Origin: Nanobdellota archaeon
Lineage (GTDB): Archaea > Nanobdellota > Nanobdellia > Pacearchaeales > GW2011-AR1
Assembly: GCA_018830905.1 (NCBI GenBank)
Contig: JAHJRM010000028.1
Location: forward strand, 1-11,438
Reading direction: 5' to 3'
DNA: 11,438 nt
The position numbers were made by a program, and so were the translations under genes. Below the pieces are notes generated by a model. It searched no databases. It saw nothing but the letters and a program-made list of their open reading frames with translations, and had not been told where the DNA came from. Numbering within the stretch: position 1 is the stretch's first letter; each line of letters begins with the position of its first letter. Positions 6,948 to 11,374 of the stretch are shown in pieces.

Positions 6948-7704
6948 TTTCTACCTTTTTTTCAATTTTATTTGCTTCATTAAATAGGTCTTCTGAAACT
7001 AGGGCGCGATGCTTCCCTTTGTAAAGTTGCCCCTTATATTTTATCTTGCCAAGATATGTTTGATTCTTTACTATTTGGTACAGCGCGGATGAGGAAAGGT
7101 CAAACTTTTTAGATATTTCTTTATAGTCTACTCCTGCAGCCCACATTTCGAATATTTCTTTTAAGTTCTCTGAATTTTCTGGATCTGGAACAAGTTTTTT
7201 GTCTTGGAAAGTGTATCCAAAAGGAGCCCTATGGATCACCTCTCCTAGTTTTATCTTTCTATCGAATGCTAATTCAACTCTCTCTTTGACCATCCCCCGT
7301 TCAAGTTGAGCGAAGACTCCAATTATTTGAAAAAATGCCTCCCCCATTGCAGAAGTTGTATCTATTTGTTCAGTTACTGATGTAAAATTGATTTTCTTCT
7401 CTTTTAAATCTTCAAGAACCATGATTAGGTCTCTGAGTTTTCTTGAAAATCGGTCGATTTTATAGACAAGTATAATGTCGAATCGTTTTTCCTGGGCATC
7501 GCGCATCATCAGTTCAAGGGCGGGGCGATTTAATGAGCCTGCAGAAAAGCCGGCGTCCCGGTAAACTTTATAGACATTCCAATCTCTTGCTTGGCAGAAA
7601 GAGTTGCACTTGTCTATCTGGGCGTCCACGCTCAATCCTTCTTTAGCCTGTTCTTCTGTTGAAACTCGCACATAGATTGCTACCTTGGGTGTTTGTTGTG
7701 TCAT
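6940..7704 (-). CDS. Short serine recombinase (resolvase/invertase catalytic + Recombinase domain)
   Basis: This 254-aa protein has an intact resolvase-type catalytic domain (1-145): Y-V-R13-V-S15-T with nucleophile S15, K-I-D84-R85-F-S-R88, and the long E-helix beginning at Q-L-E135-R. These correspond to R8, S10, D67, R68 and R71 of gamma-delta resolvase. The Recombinase domain (about 146-250) follows, with R-A-P-F-G-Y and N-Q-T-Y-L-G-K-I-K-Y. Large serine recombinases usually run to 450-550 aa, with a zinc ribbon and coiled coil that control integration direction. This protein ends right after the Recombinase domain, so those parts are absent. It is the first gene of a two-gene operon with the HNH fusion. 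A promoter with an inverted repeat lies upstream. It probably mobilises an element or inverts/excises local DNA, but the recombination sites are not established. Confidence 0.93.
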   Translation of the reverse strand: MTQQTPKVAIYVRVSTEEQAKEGLSVDAQIDKCNSFCQARDWNVYKVYRDAGFSAGSLNRPALELMMRDAQEKRFDIILVYKIDRFSRKLRDLIMVLEDLKEKKINFTSVTEQIDTTSAMGEAFFQIIGVFAQLERGMVKERVELAFDRKIKLGEVIHRAPFGYTFQDKKLVPDPENSENLKEIFEMWAAGVDYKEISKKFDLSSSALYQIVKNQTYLGKIKYKGQLYKGKHRALVSEDLFNEANKIEKKVENE

Positions 7705-7744
7705 TTTCTCTCTTTTAGGCGTGAACTTAGGGTATTTCTTTCCC

Positions 7745-7760
7745 GTAAGGGTTCCCTTAC
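7745..7760. promoter_or_regulatory. Inverted repeat in the recombinase leader (operator or crossover-site candidate)
   Basis: GTAAGGG-TT-CCCTTAC is a perfect 7-bp inverted repeat with a 2-bp centre, about 41 bp upstream of the recombinase ATG. A related half-site, CCTTACTGG (7777-7785), lies between it and the TATA box. Its position just downstream of the expected transcription start fits autorepression. The 2-bp centre also fits a serine-recombinase crossover core. Confidence 0.5.
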
Positions 7761-7790
7761 AATAACAGTATTGAAACCTTACTGGAATAA

Positions 7791-7802
7791 ACTATATAAA
7801 TT
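7791..7802 (-). promoter_or_regulatory. TATA box of the recombinase-HNH operon
   Basis: On the minus strand the sequence contains TTTATATAGT. The start of transcription would fall near 7765-7770, leaving a leader of about 60-65 nt that contains the inverted repeat. Most genes here are leaderless, so this one stands out as probably controlled in its leader. Confidence 0.5.
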
Positions 7803-7853
7803 TTACGGAAATTGGGCTTAAAAGAATAAAATTTGAAAAGGACTATCAAGGGA

Positions 7854-8048
7854 TTAAGAATAAGAGCTATCTTCATGGTCTTTTTCTTGCTTCAGTGAGG
7901 GCATTGTGTTCTCAGAAGTTTTGTGTGTGCACTTAGGTTGGCTTTGTACATATTGTTCAAGGAGACATAACTTCTTGTCTATAACTGTTCGCTCTTCTTC
8001 CAATATCTCTCTTAGTAAAAGCACTTGTCTTTTGCTCGTGGGCCTCAT
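7854..8048 (-). CDS. Small helical protein, 64 aa, unknown function
   Basis: The first 36 residues are charged and helix-prone, with heptad-like leucines (L-L-L-R-E-I-L-E-E-E-R, then K-L-C-L-L-E-Q-Y). The rest is hydrophilic, with K-C-T-H-K-T in the middle and an acidic, Ser-rich end. No family is recognised. It begins 25 bp downstream of the 54-aa gene on the same strand, so the two may form an operon. An AGGTAA-like motif about 15 nt upstream could act as a ribosome-binding site. Codons 34-42 overlap one copy of a 25-bp repeat also found at 8336-8360. A small partner or antitoxin-like protein is possible, but only the size and pairing suggest it. Confidence 0.45.
   Translation of the reverse strand: MRPTSKRQVLLLREILEEERTVIDKKLCLLEQYVQSQPKCTHKTSENTMPSLKQEKDHEDSSYS
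7926..7950 (+). repeat. 25-bp direct repeat, copy 1
   Basis: It begins TGTGCACTTAGGTT and ends TTTGTACA, and matches 8336-8360 at 22 of 25 positions in the same orientation. This copy lies inside the 64-aa gene. Confidence 0.6.
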
Positions 8049-8073
8049 AGCGATTATGGAAATTACCTAAGAT

Positions 8074-8238
8074 TCAAGGGTCATAAGTTTCAAATAAAAG
8101 GAAGAGCTGGGTTTCAGAATTCATACAACTGGTGTTCACGCAAAAAAAGTCATCTCTATGATGTCCAAGGATAATCATTGCATAAGGGGAATTTTCTTTT
8201 CCTTTGTGAACATAGACTCCTGGAGATATGTCTGCCAT
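8074..8238 (-). CDS. Small protein, 54 aa, unknown function
   Basis: This ORF starts at ATG 8238 and stops at TGA 8074-8076. It encodes M-A-D-I-S-P-G-V-Y-V-H-K-G-K, then S-P-Y-A-M-I-I-L-G-H-H-R-D-D-F-F-C-V, and ends in L-F-E-T-Y-D-P. It has no low-complexity or shadow character, alternating hydrophobic and polar residues like short beta strands. A TATA-like box (8255-8267) at leaderless spacing upstream supports it. The G-V-Y-V and P-Y-A-M-I-I-L strands faintly recall the first strands of small MazF/PemK-type barrels, but it is half their length and I see no confirming motif. It could be a truncated gene: the frame beyond the TGA stays open for a further 37 codons before the next stop. Confidence 0.5.
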   Translation of the reverse strand: MADISPGVYVHKGKENSPYAMIILGHHRDDFFCVNTSCMNSETQLFLLFETYDP

Positions 8239-8254
8239 ATCCAAATGAGATAAA

Positions 8255-8267
8255 GTATATTTTTAAG
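8255..8267 (-). promoter_or_regulatory. TATA-like box of the 54-aa/64-aa gene pair
   Basis: The minus strand reads CTTAAAAATATAC, centred about 23 bp from the ATG at 8238. This spacing supports the 54-aa gene as real and leaderless. Confidence 0.45.
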
Positions 8268-8335
8268 AATTATTGTGATTGTGGTAATGCGGTTTCGCGA
8301 GTAAATTTTTGATTAATTTTTAGTGTCCCACCTAT

Positions 8336-8360
8336 TGTGCACTTAGGTTAGGTTTGTGCA
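8336..8360 (+). repeat. 25-bp direct repeat, copy 2
   Basis: It begins TGTGCACTTAGGTT and ends TTTGTGCA, with TGTGCA at both ends. Three positions differ from the copy at 7926-7950. The repeats are about 410 bp apart and bracket the 54-aa gene. Confidence 0.6.
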
Positions 8361-8391
8361 ATAGCTAAAAAGAAGTGCTTTTAATCAAGAG

Positions 8392-8414
8392 GGTGTTTAA
8401 ACAGGCTGTTTGGT
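8392..8414 (+). repeat. AAACAG/CTGTTT repeat, isolated 23-bp unit
   Basis: The unit starts GGTGTTTAAACAG and ends GCTGTTTGGT. It holds a 10-bp palindrome (TGTTTAAACA) overlapping a 13-bp one (AAACAG-G-CTGTTT). An identical 23-bp copy begins exactly 100 bp downstream at 8492. Confidence 0.85.
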
Positions 8415-8474
8415 TTGTTTTGCCGATGGAAAGAAAAAGAGTTGTTTTAAAATTTTAATTTGCTGTTTATTTTT

Positions 8475-8547
8475 GTTTAAGGCTGTTTGGTGGTGTTTAA
8501 ACAGGCTGTTTGGTGGTGTTTAGGGCTGTTTAGTTGATAAAAACAGG
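8475..8547 (+). repeat. Tandem AAACAG/CTGTTT repeat array
   Basis: Three related units follow head to tail: 8475-8491 (GTTTAAGGCTGTTTGGT), 8492-8514 (the full 23-bp unit) and 8515-8534 (GGTGTTTAGGGCTGTTTAGT). An extra AAACAG follows at 8541-8546 and a stray CTGTTT precedes at 8463-8468. Counting the isolated unit, eight copies of the hexamer in either orientation fall within 155 bp. The array lies about 95-250 bp upstream of the TATA-like box of the coiled-coil/HTH gene. Confidence 0.85.
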
Positions 8548-8613
8548 TAAAAAATAGAAAGAAATATGTAAATTTTTGAGAGTTTTTATGCTAGCATTAA
8601 GAGATGATTTTAA

Positions 8614-8627
8614 TCTTTTATCGACGA
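8614..8627 (+). repeat. 14-bp repeat TCTTTTATCGACGA, upstream copy
   Basis: It matches perfectly a second copy at 8833-8846 inside the following gene, 219 bp away in the same orientation. It sits just upstream of that gene's TATA-like box. Confidence 0.5.
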
Positions 8628-8639
8628 AAAAGAGAAACA

Positions 8640-8654
8640 TTTTTAAATAATAAA
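8640..8654 (+). promoter_or_regulatory. TATA-like box for the 202-aa coiled-coil/HTH gene
   Basis: TTTTTAAATAATAAA is centred about 23 bp upstream of the ATG at 8669. An AGGT motif at 8661-8664 lies 4 nt before the ATG and could add a weak ribosome-binding site, but leaderless initiation is as likely. Confidence 0.5.
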
Positions 8655-8668
8655 TTCTCTAGGTAGAT

Positions 8669-9277
8669 ATGTTTGGATGGTTTTCTAAGAAAAAAGAGGT
8701 TGAACAACTGAAGGATGATACTAAAAGTGGTTTTGACTCTGTAAAAAAAGATATGAGTTCTATTGGAACATGGATCAAACACCTAGATTCTGAGAAAGAT
8801 TTGCAAAAAAAAAATATTGATGAGATAAGGAGTCTTTTATCGACGATGCAGGAGGAACTAGAGGGAATAAAAAATGTCGTTTCAATCATGAATGATATGA
8901 AACCTCGAGCAAAAAACCAAACATCCAAACAGGTGTTCGATAAACAGGTAGCTGTTTACGCTGTTCAGAAGGGTGTTCAAACAGCTGTTCAAACACTTAA
9001 TTTTGATAATTTTTCAGTAACAGAAAGAGCAATCATATGGGTATTGCTAAATTCAGATCTTAAGCTTAGCTACGATGATATTGCATCTATTCTTGGAAAA
9101 GAGAGGTCTACCATAAGAGGGCATTTAAACCGGATAAAACAGAAAAGTGAGGGTTTAATAAGGGAACTAGTCGAGCAAAATGGCAAAAAAAGAGTGTTTA
9201 TACCTGGAGAGGTCAAGGAAAAACTACTCAAAAAGGCAAAAGTGAGAGTTAAGAATAGGAAAAAGGATAAAGAATAG
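8669..9277 (+). CDS. Coiled-coil protein with C-terminal winged helix-turn-helix
   Basis: This 202-aa protein has three parts. Residues 8-76 are charged and helix-prone with heptad-like hydrophobics, predicted as a coiled coil for oligomerisation. Residues 80-112 form a Gln/Val/Lys-rich linker (K-Q-V-F-D-K-Q-V-A-V-Y-A-V-Q, K-G-V-Q-T-A-V-Q-T-L) whose DNA contains the AAACAG/CTGTT motif. Residues 117-161 form a helix-turn-helix (L-S-Y-D-D-I-A-S-I-L-G-K, E-R-S-T-I-R-G-H-L-N-R-I) like sigma region 4 or small archaeal regulators. A wing follows (G-K-K-R-V-F-I-P-G), then a very basic tail (182-202). It is probably a sequence-specific DNA-binding protein that may recognise the repeat array upstream. 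It shares its layout with the convergent gene at 9447-10235. No named family is recognised. Confidence 0.75.
   Translation: MFGWFSKKKEVEQLKDDTKSGFDSVKKDMSSIGTWIKHLDSEKDLQKKNIDEIRSLLSTMQEELEGIKNVVSIMNDMKPRAKNQTSKQVFDKQVAVYAVQKGVQTAVQTLNFDNFSVTERAIIWVLLNSDLKLSYDDIASILGKERSTIRGHLNRIKQKSEGLIRELVEQNGKKRVFIPGEVKEKLLKKAKVRVKNRKKDKE
8833..8846 (+). repeat. 14-bp repeat TCTTTTATCGACGA, intragenic copy
   Basis: Perfect match to 8614-8627, here within the coiled-coil codons (S-L-L-S-T-M). Confidence 0.5.
8927..8996 (+). repeat. AAACAG/CTGTT motif cluster inside coding sequence
   Basis: AAACAG occurs at 8927, 8942 and 8979, CTGTTT at 8952, and CTGTTC at 8961 and 8985. GGTGTTC precedes AAACAG at 8972, giving GGTGTTCAAACAGCTGTTC, a near copy of the intergenic unit (GGTGTTTAAACAGGCTGTTT). 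The cluster encodes the linker between coiled coil and helix-turn-helix. Confidence 0.75.
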
Positions 9278-9446
9278 TGTGGTTTTTCAATCTTTTAAGA
9301 AGAAAGTGAGAGTAAATAAGGTTCAAGAGAAGAGGAGATAAGAGAGAGTCATGCTTTGAGGAATTTATTGAGAAAAAGGGAGCGTTAGGAATTAAATGTT
9401 ATTCGGTTAAGCGAAAAAGTCATTTGTAATTGTTTTTCGAGAGAAA

Positions 9447-10235
9447 TTAGAGGTCTCGAAGTTCTAAAATTGTTGGAAGTGAGGCAACTTTCTTTAAATT
9501 CTCAGAGATAGAAAGGAGGATTAGTTTATTGTTCATTTTCTTTTTGTCGACGGGAATACCCTTTTTTATGAGTCTTCCTACATAGTCTCGGATAGAGCTT
9601 TCTGTAAGTTTTAGCCTAGAGGCTATTGTTTTATAATCTGTTGGACCTGTTTCCTCATCTATTTGATAAAGAGTTGAAAATACAGCTAATTCTTGTTCTG
9701 TGAGCCTTTTGAACTTTAGCCGAATCTCTTTCTTTAGTCCATCTAAGGAGTCTAGAATCTTTGCAACATCGTCTATTGGCGTCGAGGAGATATGTGTCTG
9801 TGACTCTTGGATGCCTAGATTTACTATTTGGAACTTTGGAGAGAGTGCCTCTGTCGAATAAGGATTGTTTTGAGTGTTAACTTGTTCTATTTTAGTGATA
9901 TTTTCTTGTTGACTGTCTGTTTGTCTGTTTGTCTGTTTGTCTGTTGGAACCCCTTCATTTCCATTGGAAAAAGGCTTATTTTGCGACTTTAAGAGCCCTA
10001 GGGGATGATTATATGTCGAAGAATATGTTGAATCTGTGGTATTTGTCTGATTATGTGTCGAAGTGTGATTTATAAGACTTTTATCTAATTTTTTGTTTAT
10101 TTCACTTAAAATAGAGCAGATCTCAGCTAAATCTTCTTTGTTTCCTACTAATTCTTTCTTTAATTGGTAAAGCTCGTCGTAAAAGAAGTCCATATCATCT
10201 TTAACGTTTTGAAAAGACTCTTTTATTTTATCCAT
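9447..10235 (-). CDS. Coiled-coil protein with repeat-coded linker and C-terminal winged helix-turn-helix
   Basis: This 262-aa protein has a predicted coiled coil (1-55), a long Asn/Thr/Gln/Ser linker (about 56-155) and a C-terminal helix-turn-helix. In the last, residues 178-223 include L-T-E-Q-E-L-A-V-F-S-T-L-Y, Y-K-T-I-A-S-R-L-K-L and S-S-I-R-D-Y-V-G-R-L-I-K-K-G, and a wing follows (V-D-K-K-K-M-N-N-K-L-I-L). The linker contains S-T-H-N-Q/S-T-Y-N-H repeats and P-T-D-K-Q-T-N-R-Q-T-D-S-Q-Q, the latter coded by an 8-bp microsatellite. It is probably a DNA-binding regulator, related in design but not closely in sequence to the convergent gene ending at 9277. A TATA-like box 26 bp upstream supports leaderless ATG 10235. 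Gain or loss of one microsatellite unit would shift the frame before the DNA-binding domain. Confidence 0.75.
   Translation of the reverse strand: MDKIKESFQNVKDDMDFFYDELYQLKKELVGNKEDLAEICSILSEINKKLDKSLINHTSTHNQTNTTDSTYSSTYNHPLGLLKSQNKPFSNGNEGVPTDKQTNRQTDSQQENITKIEQVNTQNNPYSTEALSPKFQIVNLGIQESQTHISSTPIDDVAKILDSLDGLKKEIRLKFKRLTEQELAVFSTLYQIDEETGPTDYKTIASRLKLTESSIRDYVGRLIKKGIPVDKKKMNNKLILLSISENLKKVASLPTILELRDL
9913..9946 (-). repeat. 8-bp microsatellite in coding sequence
   Basis: Nearly four copies of an 8-bp unit; on the coding strand the unit is AACAGACA, on the plus strand TGTCTGTT. CTGTTT hexamers recur at 9917, 9925 and 9933, with CTGTTG at 9941. Because 8 is not a multiple of 3, each unit is read in a different frame, and length change would cause a frameshift. 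Confidence 0.85.
10006..10063 (-). repeat. 16-bp imperfect repeat in linker coding sequence
   Basis: TGATTATATGTCGAAG (10006-10021) and TGATTATGTGTCGAAG (10048-10063) match at 15 of 16 positions, 42 bp apart and in frame. They encode S-T-Y-N-H and S-T-H-N-Q in the linker. Confidence 0.75.
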
Positions 10236-10256
10236 TATCTGATTAAAGATCTCTTC

Positions 10257-10265
10257 TATAAAAAG
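10257..10265 (-). promoter_or_regulatory. TATA-like box for the 262-aa coiled-coil/HTH gene
   Basis: The minus strand reads CTTTTTATA, centred about 26 bp from the ATG at 10235, with no ribosome-binding motif. This suggests leaderless transcription independent of the upstream winged-helix gene. Confidence 0.5.
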
Positions 10266-10289
10266 TTTAATATGCTAGAATATAGATTG

Positions 10290-10562
10290 TTAATTGTCTT
10301 GTGTGCGGGAATATGCATTGTATGTTGCATCTGTTAGACTCCAACGAGATCTTTTAAGATAATCCTTACCGTTAGGATTTTTCTTTATCTCCTGGACTAG
10401 TTTTTTCTTTTTTAGATTCAGAAGAACCGTTTTCATGAATTCCTCGTCGCGAGCCACTTCTTTTGCTACTTCAGATGTAAATAGGGGCTTGGGGGAATGG
10501 GAGTATAATAATGCTAAAACGTGTTCAGAAATCTTTTCTCTCTTTTCTTCAGAAATTTTCAT
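10290..10562 (-). CDS. Small winged-helix DNA-binding protein
   Basis: This 90-aa protein has the pattern of a single archaeal winged helix. A first helix (I-S-E-H-V-L-A-L-L-Y-S) leads to P-L-F-T-S-E-V-A-K-E-V-A-R-D, then the recognition helix E-E-F-M-K-T-V-L-L-N-L-K-K-K-K-L-V. A wing-like G-K-D-Y-L-K-R-S-R-W-S-L-T completes the fold. It is most likely a local transcription regulator or chromatin-associated factor in the cytoplasm. No ligand-binding domain is present. A TATA-like box (10575-10589) precedes the ATG at leaderless spacing. Its stop lies 54 bp upstream of the next minus-strand gene, which has its own promoter. The target is unknown. Confidence 0.7.
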   Translation of the reverse strand: MKISEEKREKISEHVLALLYSHSPKPLFTSEVAKEVARDEEFMKTVLLNLKKKKLVQEIKKNPNGKDYLKRSRWSLTDATYNAYSRTQDN

Positions 10563-10574
10563 AGAGAGAATTAG

Positions 10575-10589
10575 TTATTTTATTTTAAG
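10575..10589 (-). promoter_or_regulatory. TATA-like box for the small winged-helix gene
   Basis: The minus strand reads CTTAAAATAAAATAA, with its core centred about 20-24 bp from the ATG at 10562, so a leaderless mRNA is likely. Confidence 0.45.
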
Positions 10590-10616
10590 TAACTTTCTTT
10601 TTAAAAGTAAAAGGGC

Positions 10617-11036
10617 TTATTTCTTTTCGCTTTTTCTGAAAGAAGGCATAGGTATATGCAGAGGAAGATTAAGCTCTTCTTCTAATTGAAGTGCTTTCAG
10701 TGTAGACTTTCTGAGAACAATATTGAATAGGAACATTCTGAATTCTTCCGGAACTTCTTTCTTTTCCCAGCTTTTAATAACTTCTTTTGCTAATTTTGGA
10801 TTAAGCATTAGAAGAACTCTGCCTTTTATCTCTATTTTAGCAAAATCCGGCTTGTAATCGACGATATATTCAAAATCTACACTTATTGCATCATCGCTTG
10901 TCTTAAGAGGATGATCTTTTACTTCTGTAAGAGATATAATATCCATCTTTGTCTCAATATCTACCTTTTCTGTTGGCTGAGACTTATCTGGCTTATCAAT
11001 ACTTAGCTTTGTAAAATTAAAACCGATTACTTTCAT
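10617..11036 (-). CDS. Conserved archaeal protein of unknown function
   Basis: This 139-aa soluble protein opens with M-K-V-I-G-F-N-F-T-K-L-S. Beta-rich sequence follows (V-D-F-E-Y-I-V-D-Y and I-E-I-K-G-R-V-L-L-M-L), then a helix (A-K-E-V-I-K-S-W-E-K-K) and a second helix ending in A-L-Q-L-E-E-E-L-N-L-P-L-H-I-P-M-P. Proteins of this style, with a terminal N-L-P-x-H-I-P-x-P motif, seem familiar from DPANN archaea, but I know no established function. The strand-strand-helix order and the closing Pro-rich motif weakly recall SecB-type export chaperones; that is only a suggestion. There is no signal peptide or membrane segment. A TATA-like box 28 bp upstream supports the start. Confidence 0.75.
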   Translation of the reverse strand: MKVIGFNFTKLSIDKPDKSQPTEKVDIETKMDIISLTEVKDHPLKTSDDAISVDFEYIVDYKPDFAKIEIKGRVLLMLNPKLAKEVIKSWEKKEVPEEFRMFLFNIVLRKSTLKALQLEEELNLPLHIPMPSFRKSEKK

Positions 11037-11057
11037 ATTAGATTAATAAAAAAAGTG

Positions 11058-11070
11058 TTTTTAAATATTT
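11058..11070 (-). promoter_or_regulatory. TATA-like box for the 139-aa gene
   Basis: The minus strand reads AAATATTTAAAAA, centred about 28 bp from the ATG at 11036, with no Shine-Dalgarno motif, so a leaderless mRNA is likely. Confidence 0.5.
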
Positions 11071-11084
11071 AGTTAATTTTAACT

Positions 11085-11345
11085 CTAGATTAAATCTTCT
11101 TCGGAGACTATTACAAAATCCCCTATTGCTATAATAGCATTGTAGGGTATTAAGAGATCTTTTGAAGTGGTTCTCTCTAGATTCAAATTTCTCGTGTAAG
11201 GGGTTGCGTCTTTAACCACAATATTAATCAATTCTCCGGAGCGGGTCTCAAAAATAATGTCTTTAACAAATCCTAGTCTCTTGCCTTCTTTAGTGACAAT
11301 CATCTTACTTAAGATATCACTAAAAATATTCTTATTTTCTGACAT
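11085..11345 (-). CDS. PRC-barrel domain protein
   Basis: This 86-aa protein is a single PRC-barrel. It has a short N-terminal helix (I-F-S-D-I-L-S-K-M), then I-V-T-K-E-G-K-R-L-G-F-V-K-D-I-I-F-E (strand, glycine turn, strand), S-G-E-L-I-N-I-V-V-K-D, and a closing D-L-L-I-P-Y-N-A-I-I-A-I-G-D-F-V-I-V. The last segment is the hallmark I-P-x3-I-x2-I-G-D-x-V pattern of archaeal PRC-barrel proteins. Stand-alone archaeal versions are widespread; links to RNA processing, ribosome maturation and cell division have been proposed for relatives. The role here is not determined by context. It is complete at both ends and has its own TATA-like box, 24 bp upstream. Confidence 0.9.
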   Translation of the reverse strand: MSENKNIFSDILSKMIVTKEGKRLGFVKDIIFETRSGELINIVVKDATPYTRNLNLERTTSKDLLIPYNAIIAIGDFVIVSEEDLI

Positions 11346-11363
11346 AGAAACATTAGAAGAAAA

Positions 11364-11374
11364 TAATATATAAA
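11364..11374 (-). promoter_or_regulatory. TATA box for the PRC-barrel gene
   Basis: The minus strand reads GTTTATATATT, centred about 24 bp from the ATG at 11345, so a leaderless mRNA is likely. Confidence 0.55.

Larger units (their letters stand above)
8239..8668. other. 430-bp intergenic region with repeats, no gene seen
   Basis: This divergent intergenic stretch separates the 54-aa gene (minus) from the coiled-coil/HTH gene (plus). It holds a 25-bp repeat copy (8336-8360), the AAACAG/CTGTTT array (8392-8547), a 10-bp palindrome ATGCTAGCAT (8588-8597), one copy of TCTTTTATCGACGA (8614-8627) and TATA-like boxes at both ends. No reading frame of convincing composition was found. It looks regulatory or origin/partition-like rather than coding. 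Confidence 0.6.

Noticed and set aside
8475..8534. Possible CRISPR array in the tandem repeats
   Set aside because: Units are head to tail with no unique spacers, unit length varies (17-23 bp), and no cas1/cas2 is present; the Cas4-like nuclease is 5 kb away and in its own operon.
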